64,000 nt of DNA. Origin: Priestia abyssalis (GTDB lineage Bacteria > Bacillota > Bacilli > Bacillales > Bacillaceae_H). The notes beneath the pieces are model-generated. The model had not been told where the DNA came from and searched no databases. It saw only the letters and a program-made list of their open reading frames with translations. The stretch lies in the NCBI RefSeq assembly GCF_002019595.1, contig NZ_KV917369.1, forward strand, positions 3,178,624 through 3,242,623, in the 5' to 3' direction. A program made the position numbers and the translations under genes. This document shows, piece by piece, positions 44,544 to 52,814 of the stretch (position 1 is its first letter; every line of letters begins with the position of its first letter).

Positions 44544-46346
44544 ATGAATGCGATTACAATGGTCATTGGTGCCATCTGTATTTTAATGATTGCCTATCGT
44601 CTATACGGCACGTTCATGGCGGTTAAAGTCATGAAATTAAAAGCTTTAGATGATGCTAAACAAACTCCGGCTAACGCCATGGAGGACGGAAAAGATTATG
44701 TTCCAACTAATAAATGGGTGGCGTTCGGACACCACTTTGCAGCCATCGCTGCAGCCGGTCCGCTTGTGGGCCCTATTCTAGCAGCACAGTTCGGTTATCT
44801 GCCTGGACTGCTTTGGCTGTTAATCGGTGCGGTGATTGGAGGAGCGGTTCATGATGCGGTCGTCTTATTCGCATCCATGCGTCAAAACGGAGAATCATTA
44901 GCGGAAGTGGCTAAAAAAGAATTAGGCCCGGTTGCCGGTTTCTGTACAGGTTTGGCCATGCTGTTTATTATTACGATTACAATGGCTGGTCTATCCATGG
45001 TTGTACTTCACGCGTTAGAACATAATCCATGGGGAACATTTGCGGTCGGCAGCACGATCCCTATCGCGATGGGGGTAGGCTTGTACCACCGAAAGACAGG
45101 TAACCTAAAAGGAGCTTCTATCGTCGGTTTCGCTCTCATCATGCTCGCAGTGTTTTTCGGCCCTTATATTCAAGGTACATTCTTGGGTGATCTGCTTACT
45201 CTTGATGTAAAAACATTATCCATCATTCTTCCAATCTATGCATTCTTTGCGGCGGCACTGCCGGTATGGTTATTGCTTGCACCGCGTGATTATTTAAGCA
45301 GTTTTATGAAAATCGGAGTTTTCGTTGCATTGATTGCCGGGGTTTTCGTTGTAAATCCTGACATCCAATTCCCTGCTGTAACAGAGTTCATTCACGGCGG
45401 CGGCCCAATTTTGGCAGGTCCAGTATGGCCGTTTATTTCAATCACGATTGCTTGTGGAGCGATTTCAGGATTCCACGCATTCGTTGGTTCAGGTACAACA
45501 CCAAAAATGCTTGATCGCTGGAACGATATTAAAGCAGTTGGCTTTGGTGCAATGCTGGTAGAATGTGTGGTTGCGATTATGGCACTTGTTGCGGCTACTG
45601 CCCTTCATCCTGCAGATTATTTTGCTATCAACTCAACGCCTGAAGTGTTCAAAACATTAGGTATGCAAACAGTCAACCTTCCGCAGCTCAGCGAGGAAAT
45701 CGGATTGAACCTGGAAGGACGTACAGGCGGGGCCGTTACTCTTGCAGTAGGAATGACGTACATCTTCACTGAAATTCCTTGGTTCAGCAAGCTGGCTTCT
45801 TTCTTCTTCCAGTTTGTCATCATGTTTGAAGCATTATTCATTTTAACGGCCATCGATTCTGGTACACGTGTGGCTCGTTACTTGATTCAAGATTTTGGCG
45901 GCGCATTCTACAAACCGCTAAAACGTGTAGACTGGGTTCCCGGCAATATTTTCGCAAGCGCTTTAGCCTGCTTCCTATGGGGATATCTCCTCTTCTCAGG
46001 AGACATCGGCTCTGTTTGGGCGCTATTCGGGGTTTCCAATCAGTTGATGGCCTCTATCGGGTTAATCATCGGAGCTACCGTTATTCTTAAAGTGGCTGAT
46101 AAACGCTGGTACGTATTGACTTGTCTCGTTCCGCTCACGTATTTGTACGCTACTGTCAACTACGCGGGCTACTGGATGGTGAAAAACGTGTATTTAAATC
46201 CAGATGCAGCCGGTTTCAGCATCTTGAATGCATCACTATCGATCATTATGTTAATTTTAGGTGTGATCATTATGGTAACATCCATCAAGAAATGGGGACA
46301 GCTTTGGAGAAATCCTCACACGGAATTAGAAGCTAAAATAGCATAA
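44544..46346 (+). CDS. cstA: CstA-family carbon starvation / pyruvate transporter
   Basis: This 600-aa protein has about sixteen membrane helices and the conserved FGHHFAAIAAAGPLVGPILAAQ-type block (seen from residue 54), and the second domain HAFVGSGTTPKML. E. coli CstA and BtsT import pyruvate or peptides. Length matches Bacillus CstA. A strong GGGAGGTC precedes the ATG. Its position after a LytS-LytT pair suggests induction by pyruvate (inference). Confidence 0.93.
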   Translation: MNAITMVIGAICILMIAYRLYGTFMAVKVMKLKALDDAKQTPANAMEDGKDYVPTNKWVAFGHHFAAIAAAGPLVGPILAAQFGYLPGLLWLLIGAVIGGAVHDAVVLFASMRQNGESLAEVAKKELGPVAGFCTGLAMLFIITITMAGLSMVVLHALEHNPWGTFAVGSTIPIAMGVGLYHRKTGNLKGASIVGFALIMLAVFFGPYIQGTFLGDLLTLDVKTLSIILPIYAFFAAALPVWLLLAPRDYLSSFMKIGVFVALIAGVFVVNPDIQFPAVTEFIHGGGPILAGPVWPFISITIACGAISGFHAFVGSGTTPKMLDRWNDIKAVGFGAMLVECVVAIMALVAATALHPADYFAINSTPEVFKTLGMQTVNLPQLSEEIGLNLEGRTGGAVTLAVGMTYIFTEIPWFSKLASFFFQFVIMFEALFILTAIDSGTRVARYLIQDFGGAFYKPLKRVDWVPGNIFASALACFLWGYLLFSGDIGSVWALFGVSNQLMASIGLIIGATVILKVADKRWYVLTCLVPLTYLYATVNYAGYWMVKNVYLNPDAAGFSILNASLSIIMLILGVIIMVTSIKKWGQLWRNPHTELEAKIA

Positions 46347-46349
46347 AGT

Positions 46350-46389
46350 AAAGCAGGAGGTGGATGAATCATCCCCTCCTGCTTTTTTT
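46350..46389 (+). terminator. Terminator of cstA
   Basis: AAAGCAGGAGG (46350-46360) pairs with CCTCCTGCTTT (46375-46385) and a T-run follows. Confidence 0.92.
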
Positions 46390-46484
46390 CTAAACTCCTC
46401 ATGGTGGCCTATCTCTTTTAATAAACCATCACAACATCATGTTGCCTGCACAAATATGTTTTTTATCATTTAAATAATTCAATT

Positions 46485-47888
46485 TCAGCCTTTTCTCTTT
46501 TCTTCTAAATCAACCGCAAGCTGGTTTGTACGTTGCTTGTTCAATGGATATAGGAATACTAAAATCAAGAAAATCAAGAGATAGATTCCTGCAGGGACTA
46601 AAGTGCCTAGTGTATGAATACCGTCAAGCGCTTCTTGCGTTTGCACCTCGCGAGTTGCATCGTATCCAACTGCTGCAATCGCAAAACCACCGATGCCTCC
46701 AGCAATTGCTTGCCCCACTTTACGAGCCATCGAATAGACAGAGTAAACAGTTGCATCTTCTCGTAATCCAGTTAAATATTCATGATAATCAATGACATCT
46801 GTTACGAATGCCCAAACTACTAAATTGAAGAAGGCAAATCCAAACATACCGACAGCCGCAACGGCAACAAATTGGATGGCAGTTAAGTCTGGCAAGAAGT
46901 ATAAAAGAGTATAGACAACGGCTGCGAGCAACATACCTGCTGCTGCTGTTTCCTTTTTACCGAATTTCGCTACACATGGTTTTGCTAATGGAATGGCAAT
47001 AAATACAGCCCCGGCTTGGATAAGGCCTATTAAGCTTAATGCTGCTGCATTACGAAAATAATCTTTAAACAAATATACGTTAACTGCACCAATCAGCATC
47101 GTACATACCATAAAAATTAAAGATGCCGCTAATATAGAAAGTAATGGTCTATTTTTCACCAAACCTTTTAACGTTTTACCTAAATTATTTTTTTGTTCTT
47201 TACTTTCAGGCATCACAACACGTTCAGTCGATAATTTATAACACGCCATGTAACAAGAGATAGAAAGAAGACCAAAAATAATGGCTGCCAATAGAAAACG
47301 GTCCGCATCTGCCTTATTGTCTACAAATAAAATCAATGGTCCAACTACATTAATGATTAAACTTGCCAACATAGCCCCCATCGTTCTGAAAGTGGATAAA
47401 GTGGTACGTTCCACAGGATCACTCGTAATGACAGATGCCATGGAACCGTAAGGAATATTTACTGTACTATATAAGGTCCCCCATACAATATATGTGACAA
47501 AAGCATAGGCCATATAAAACCCATCTGACATACCTGGAATTTTTACGAACATTAATACACCTGAAAGAACGAGCGGGAAGGACATTCTAAAAATCCACGG
47601 TTTAAATTTCCCATGCTTGCTCGGTTTTCTCGTATCAATGAAACGCCCCCATGTCACATCCGCAACCGCATCCCATAATCGGGCAATCAAAAAAAGTAAC
47701 CCTACAGTAGCTGCACTAATATTGAAAATATCTGTGTAGTAAACCATTAAGAACGAACTGACTAGAATAAAGAAGAAATCATTGCCGAAATCACCAAACA
47801 AATAACCAAGTTTATCCCTCATCCCAAATTTTCTGACTTCCGTATTTGCAGCTGTTGTGTCTGTAGCTTTTAGAGCATTTCGACTCAT
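46485..47888 (-). CDS. GPH-family sugar:cation symporter
   Basis: About 467 aa with twelve membrane segments. GYLFGDFGNDFFFILVSSFL and DAVADVTWGRFIDTRKPSK are the GPH (glycoside-pentoside-hexuronide) signatures. AGGGGGAAAAA precedes ATG 47888. GPH proteins take up beta-glycosides, glucuronides or pentosides with H+ or Na+. The GH2 hydrolase and AraC regulator at 51,331-55,121 are the probable partners. Confidence 0.88.
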   Translation of the reverse strand: MSRNALKATDTTAANTEVRKFGMRDKLGYLFGDFGNDFFFILVSSFLMVYYTDIFNISAATVGLLFLIARLWDAVADVTWGRFIDTRKPSKHGKFKPWIFRMSFPLVLSGVLMFVKIPGMSDGFYMAYAFVTYIVWGTLYSTVNIPYGSMASVITSDPVERTTLSTFRTMGAMLASLIINVVGPLILFVDNKADADRFLLAAIIFGLLSISCYMACYKLSTERVVMPESKEQKNNLGKTLKGLVKNRPLLSILAASLIFMVCTMLIGAVNVYLFKDYFRNAAALSLIGLIQAGAVFIAIPLAKPCVAKFGKKETAAAGMLLAAVVYTLLYFLPDLTAIQFVAVAAVGMFGFAFFNLVVWAFVTDVIDYHEYLTGLREDATVYSVYSMARKVGQAIAGGIGGFAIAAVGYDATREVQTQEALDGIHTLGTLVPAGIYLLIFLILVFLYPLNKQRTNQLAVDLEEKRKG

Positions 47889-48085
47889 TTTTTCCCCCTC
47901 CATTTCTTTAAAATCCTAATTTAGCAAATCTCCCTTAATACAAGTTTTAATATTCAGATAGTTATCAATGCACCTGTAAATCTTTTTCTACATGTCATAA
48001 GAAAAAACGCTTTGATAAGCTTAATTAGGGCGAGTAACCGTAAACGAATTTGCTTCTCCTCTTGAAATTTATTATTAACTACTTT

Positions 48086-48100
48086 TTGAAACCCTTTTCA
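48086..48100 (-). promoter_or_regulatory. cre-like site upstream of the symporter
   Basis: TTGAAACCCTTTTCA is a perfect inverted repeat that departs from the cre consensus at the central CG. It lies about 200 bp upstream of the symporter start. Confidence 0.4.
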
Positions 48101-48142
48101 AAAATACACAAAATGATTCTTTATCGCATCTCGAGATAGCTC

Positions 48143-48169
48143 ATTAATTAGTTTAATAAACTAATTAAT
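48143..48169 (-). promoter_or_regulatory. Perfect palindromic operator, XylR-like
   Basis: Arms of 13 bp (ATTAATTAGTTTA and its reverse) meet around one base, and the core TTAGTTTAATAAACTAA resembles the operators of ROK/XylR repressors. It lies upstream of the sugar symporter. No ROK regulator is in the window. Confidence 0.55.
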
Positions 48170-48238
48170 TTGGTTGTTAGTAGAATATCACCCTCCATTC
48201 GTTTCGTCAACGAAAATTTTGTAAGCGTTTTAAAAAAC

Positions 48239-48277
48239 AAGACAGAGGTTCATTTTATTAAACCTTCTGTCTTGCTT
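48239..48277. terminator. Hairpin terminator candidate
   Basis: AAGACAGAGGTT (48239-48250) pairs with AACCTTCTGTCTT (48261-48273) with one bulge. It lies between the DUF3231 gene and the symporter. Confidence 0.6.
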
Positions 48278-48508
48278 CTAATTTTTATTATCTGACTGTC
48301 AATATTCCTTTGTGTTGAACAATAGAAAATGGCAGTATGTTTTTTGAATGTAAAAGAGCCAAAATGCGCAAGTAATGCATAAAAACTTGCATATTTTAGA
48401 CTCTTTAATTTAATTCCTTAATGTGTTAAAGCCCTCGTTACTTTAAGTGCACTTCTTCACAATCTTGCTTTCTTTGATAAAAGCTAATATTAAGGGAGAT
48501 GACAGCAA

Positions 48509-49546
48509 CTAATCGGAAGTTAATTTGTCTCTTACTGCTGCTTGTGGTGCTTGTTCAAACCAGCCTTTCTCAATCATAATTTTTACTGCATCTTGAACAA
48601 AATCTGCATTTCTTATCATCGATTTAGCATAAAGCAGTCCTAAATCGTGCCTTCCGTTAACTGCTACTGAATTTCCAAAAGATCTTATTTTCATTGTAAA
48701 CATATCCATCTTATGAAATAGCATTAACTTATCAGAAAAAGGAGAAATAGTTGATGTTGTCACTAAATCATCCAGAAAAGATGGTGCAGGAAGATCTTCA
48801 TCATGTAGCTTTTTTATATAGTTTTCAGTATTTGTTTTTGTAAGGTCTTTTCCTCTTTCAAACAATTTTCGAATCTTTTCATCCTCTGCTACTTGTGCAA
48901 ACGCCATAATTAGTGCCTTACTCGTCATATTATTTTCAATAACATCGTACAAATGGGCAATTTCTAATGCGTGCATTGGTCTTACATGACCAAAGAAACC
49001 ATTTAAAAAATCCTGGTGAACAAATTCGACCTTTTCAGGAACTGGAATTACAGGTGGCTTGATGATGAGCCCTTTATTCATTAATATTTCTTTGATTTGG
49101 TCCATTAAATCCATTGTAGAATCCATACAATATCTAAAAAATTCTTTTACATCCTTTCTATATACAAGAGGTATAGCTATGTTATAAATACTCATGCCTG
49201 CTTTTGCAATATATTTTAGATAATGGACATAGAATTCATCTTCGAATAGACGAGGAACATCTAAATTTACATCCTCTTGTGAAAACCCTTTAGGAATAGG
49301 GAAATTTTCTTTCGTAAAAACTTCTTTAATTGTTTTCATAAACTCTTCGCTTAATTTTACTGCATTTTCTAATAAAGTTTTAATATCCTCATCCTCGACG
49401 TGCTGAAGATAATAACTTAAAATGCATTTTCCCATGCTGTTTCCCATATAGGCAGCCCAAAGTTTACCCATTTCTGCTGAGGTTAATTTTTCTGTAGTGT
49501 TTGTTTTATTTGAACTTAATTTAATTGGTTTAATCGTTCGCATGGT
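48509..49546 (-). CDS. DUF3231 protein, two-domain, after MarR
   Basis: About 345 aa from ATG 49546 (GAAGGAAG upstream). Two DUF3231 repeats: LTSAEMGKLWAAYMGNSMGK and from about residue 185 LNGFFGHVRPMHALEIAHLY. The order of helices and the C-terminal IEKGWFEQAPQAAVRDKL match the protein at 37275. It follows a MarR regulator by about 90 bp on the same strand. Confidence 0.85.
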   Translation of the reverse strand, partial: TMRTIKPIKLSSNKTNTTEKLTSAEMGKLWAAYMGNSMGKCILSYYLQHVEDEDIKTLLENAVKLSEEFMKTIKEVFTKENFPIPKGFSQEDVNLDVPRLFEDEFYVHYLKYIAKAGMSIYNIAIPLVYRKDVKEFFRYCMDSTMDLMDQIKEILMNKGLIIKPPVIPVPEKVEFVHQDFLNGFFGHVRPMHALEIAHLYDVIENNMTSKALIMAFAQVAEDEKIRKLFERGKDLTKTNTENYIKKLHDEDLPAPSFLDDLVTTSTISPFSDKLMLFHKMDMFTMKIRSFGNSVAVNGRHDLGLLYAKSMIRNADFVQDAVKIMIEKGWFEQAPQAAVRDKLTSD

Positions 49547-49634
49547 AACTTCCTTCATTCCTTTTTTTATTAGTATTTTCCTCCTTTTTAAATCATATTC
49601 TGAACTCGAATTTAACCTCAATAAATGAGCAGTA

Positions 49635-50084
49635 TTAAAATTCTATTCCCCACTCTAACTTTAATATATCTTTCAGAATATTTACTTGCTCAACACCTAT
49701 TTTTTCTGCAATTTTGTTCTCAAGCCGAGCTTTAAGAACCTCATTTTTTTCGTAGCATTCTTCTCCTAAAGCTGTTAACTGGATACACTTCTCTTTCTTG
49801 TTGTTTTCGACATCATGGATTTCCACTAACCCTTTTACAGAAAGATTTTTGATAAACTTATGGATTGCCTGTCGAGAAATTTCTACATTTTTTGTAACAT
49901 ACGAAATGGTAGGTCGTTTTTTATAAATCCTGGCCATGATATACCATTCTGAATTTGAAATATAAATCTCACTTTGATCGTTCCATGCTTTCTCTGAGAT
50001 TTTTCGGACCAAACTATGACGCTCACTTAATAAATCTATAAGATCCAAATTTTGCAATTCGGAGTTTGGAATCAAACCATTCAC
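49635..50084 (-). CDS. MarR-family transcriptional regulator
   Basis: This 149-aa winged-helix protein has SEWYIMARIYKKRPTISYVT, ISRQAIHKFIKNLSVKGLVE as recognition helix, and the wing NNKKEKCIQLT. The partner gene downstream encodes DUF3231, so it may regulate that protein. IS630 lies immediately upstream and may separate it from its promoter. Confidence 0.9.
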   Translation of the reverse strand: MNGLIPNSELQNLDLIDLLSERHSLVRKISEKAWNDQSEIYISNSEWYIMARIYKKRPTISYVTKNVEISRQAIHKFIKNLSVKGLVEIHDVENNKKEKCIQLTALGEECYEKNEVLKARLENKIAEKIGVEQVNILKDILKLEWGIEF

Positions 50085-50128
50085 TCCAATCTTAATCTTT
50101 GCTACTTAATATACAAAAACTGCTATTA

Positions 50129-51308
50129 TATAAAACTGATTTACTATTTCGACATGTAGCTTAGGCTACGCCAAGCCGACATAACACTTCTTCTGGGCGA
50201 TGGCTGATTTCTTCCAAAAAGGCATTCATCGCTTCTTCAATGGAAGCCTTGGTTGGATGAAACCGATTGACAATGACCGTTTTCTTTAACCAGTTCCATA
50301 AACGTTCAATCGGATTCAAATTGGGTGAATAGGGTGGTAAATAAATCAATAGAAGACGATCATGTTGAATCAAAAAATCTTTTACCAGCTGTGAACGATG
50401 AATGCGGGCATTGTCGACCACCATGACAATGAGCTTTTCCGGGTACCGTTGAACCACGTGTTCGAGAAACGACACGAAGGCTTCTTGTTTACATGAGTCC
50501 GCCGTTTGATAAAGCACCTCTCCCGTTTGGGCATTCAACGTACCGAATAACGTCACTTTGGCATGATGGCCATAAGTCGGTACTTGTTTCTGTTTGCCGA
50601 TTTCTGACCATGTGGCGTGAAGACTTTGATACGCCCGGACATGGGTTTCATCTTGGTAAAGAAGTACGGTATCGTCGTGGAGAAGTTTTTTTTATCAGAT
50701 TCATTTCTTGGCGAAACACTCGTTGTTTCTCTGGATCGGCTTTTGCCAAGACATAGGTTGGACGTGTATAACTCAATCCCAAACGCCAAAGCATGCGAAG
50801 AATCCCTGTTAAACTCATCTGGATATGGTACGTGTTTTTTAGGTATTCACGAATGATAGGAGTAGTCCATGATACACCACAACCTAATCCATGATCGGAA
50901 GGTGAACTCGTTAACATCATTTTTTTCAACTCGTCTTGTTGGTCTTCTGTTAGAAAACAGGCCCGTCCTGGTCCATATTTCCGATCCAGTAATGCGTCTA
51001 TACCACCCTCATTGAATTTCTTCACATAAGTAGAAACCGATTGACGATGAAGATTGCATAGCTGAGCCGTCTCCTTGCCCATCCGGCCTTCCATGACGAG
51101 ACGAACAGCCATGATACGTACACGCAGATGAACATCTGTTTGTTTTTTCTCCAATCTCTTTAAGTCAGTTGGAGTCAACCCATGTGTATTCGTAACTGCA
51201 AGCCGTGCCATTTTCCAATCGCTCCTTCATTTTTTGTCCTGTCAATCAGTATAGACAGGAACCGAAGGAAACAAACAACTTGGGTTGAAGAAGCTAATCA
51301 GTTTTATA
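50129..51308 (-). mobile_element. IS630-family insertion sequence (copy 2, different element)
   Basis: Terminal repeats TATAAAACTGATT face inward from both ends (50129 and 51308). TA flanks both sides (50127-50128, 51309-51310). It is 1180 bp. The terminal repeats share only the TATAAA(A/T)C start with the 13150 element, so it is another IS630 member. Confidence 0.9.
50161..51211 (-). pseudogene. IS630-family transposase, frameshifted at a poly-A run
   Basis: From 51211 the N-terminal half (LTPTDLKRLEKKQTDVHLRV) runs to a stop at 50648. The catalytic half (DDTVLLYQDETHVRAYQSL, MVVDNARIHRSQ, LPPYSPNLNPIERLWNWLK) follows in the +1 frame to 50161. The frames meet at eight A; removing one would join them. 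The 13241 copy breaks at the same place with seven A. Confidence 0.88.
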
Positions 51309-51330
51309 TAGATGTCAATTTGGTTGACTT

Positions 51331-52590
51331 TTAGTAGTTATCGGTCTTAACATATTGAGATGGCGTTAATGATGTAACTTTTTTAAAAACCCTGCTAAAA
51401 TAATTGAGGTCATTAAAGCCTACCAAAAAGGCTATTTCTGTAATCGATATATTTCCGCTTTGCAGGTATAACTTGGCTTCTTCCACCCTCTTTTGATTAA
51501 TATAATCAATTATATTCATAGTGGTTTCATTCTTAAACTTGCGTGAAAGATGTGACGGGCTCACATGTATGGCAGCCGCAATATCGTTAAGTGTTAAAGG
51601 ACTTTCTAAATTTAATTCAATATAATCCACCGCCTTTTTCACAATGGAACTATAATGATTTGTAGAAAACAGTTTGACAGCATCACAATATTCATTAATC
51701 ATGACCACCTCCATTTTTTTCAAATGAGGTAAATTGGGAGCTCTTTCAATTAAAACCGCAAATTTTTCCGAAATATTATGGACATGAATGGGATGGATTC
51801 CTCCTCTTTCGGCTGCTATCCTGCACAATGTGTTCAAAACCAATGATAAATTTTTAGCAGATCTAATGGGACTTTCAGGTATTCGATCGGCCATATTTAA
51901 GAGACTGTTACTTTCTGTTAAAATGCGGGCTATTTCCTGTTTATCCCCTTTTGCGATTGCATCCATTAGTTTCTTCTCATATTTATATCTAACCTCAATA
52001 ATATGTTTACTTTCAGCAATATTCATTTTTAGCTGCTCTTTGTTTAAGGATGGTTTACTGGCATCAGAAGTGATTAGTTGCGAATCAATATGTTTATGTG
52101 TACACATATTAACAAGTAAATCTCCAATGCTATTCGAATCACGACTACTTATAACCGATAATGACGTATAGAATTCTTGAAGCTGTTTTCGTTCACTAAC
52201 TGGCAGCTTGTTTTTAGAGATAATATCACTAATAAATTCCATACCAGGTATAGTAGATAGAAACGGGCCTACTAACACGAACCCATGAGACGCCCTATTT
52301 TTCGATATGCCCGCTGCAATATACTCAAGACCATAGGAATTTATATAGTAATAATAGCTGTTCGATGCGTTTTTTCTTAATATCTTATGAATCGTAAGGT
52401 ACTCATCGTCAAAGTTTTGCAGTACTGCCGGGATGCTATGATTAATGAGTTGTAAAACAGCATCCCCTTCCTCACCAATTAACCTAACATCCATTTTCGT
52501 AATCGTGTTGATTAGATTACATATTTTATAGAAATCATGAAAAACACGCTCTGATTTTTCCACTATGTTATCACCTTTTCGTTTATTCAT
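51331..52590 (-). CDS. AraC-family transcriptional regulator
   Basis: This 419-aa protein has a C-terminal AraC DNA-binding domain (SPLTLNDIAAAIHVSPSHLS then ITEIAFLVGFNDLNYFSRVF) and a long N-terminal sensory part that includes a GAF/PocR-like region. GTG at 52563 with AAAGGTGA is an alternative start. It is divergent from the GH2 gene, with about 225 bp between, and likely activates it in response to a sugar. Confidence 0.9.
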   Translation of the reverse strand: MNKRKGDNIVEKSERVFHDFYKICNLINTITKMDVRLIGEEGDAVLQLINHSIPAVLQNFDDEYLTIHKILRKNASNSYYYYINSYGLEYIAAGISKNRASHGFVLVGPFLSTIPGMEFISDIISKNKLPVSERKQLQEFYTSLSVISSRDSNSIGDLLVNMCTHKHIDSQLITSDASKPSLNKEQLKMNIAESKHIIEVRYKYEKKLMDAIAKGDKQEIARILTESNSLLNMADRIPESPIRSAKNLSLVLNTLCRIAAERGGIHPIHVHNISEKFAVLIERAPNLPHLKKMEVVMINEYCDAVKLFSTNHYSSIVKKAVDYIELNLESPLTLNDIAAAIHVSPSHLSRKFKNETTMNIIDYINQKRVEEAKLYLQSGNISITEIAFLVGFNDLNYFSRVFKKVTSLTPSQYVKTDNY

Positions 52591-52753
52591 ATCTCTAAGT
52601 ATAATTAAAAATCCAAAAAAGTCATATATGTGCTAATTCAAGCAAAATAATACGATAATTAAAATGGACGATATCATATACTGAATTCAGGCGTTCAAGT
52701 CATGAAAAAATAAGTATAAAGATTTCTTAAAGCGGTTCGTGATTAACCGAATT

Positions 52754-52769
52754 TTGAAAACGCTTAACC
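52754..52769 (+). promoter_or_regulatory. cre-like site upstream of GH2 gene
   Basis: TTGAAAACGCTTAACC matches most of the cre core (TGAAAACGCT) but ends AC instead of CA. It lies about 50 bp before the start of the hydrolase gene, near its promoter. Confidence 0.45.
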
Positions 52770-52814
52770 GACAAACATTCCGGCAACAAAAACATAAAAC
52801 CAGGAGGAAATGCG

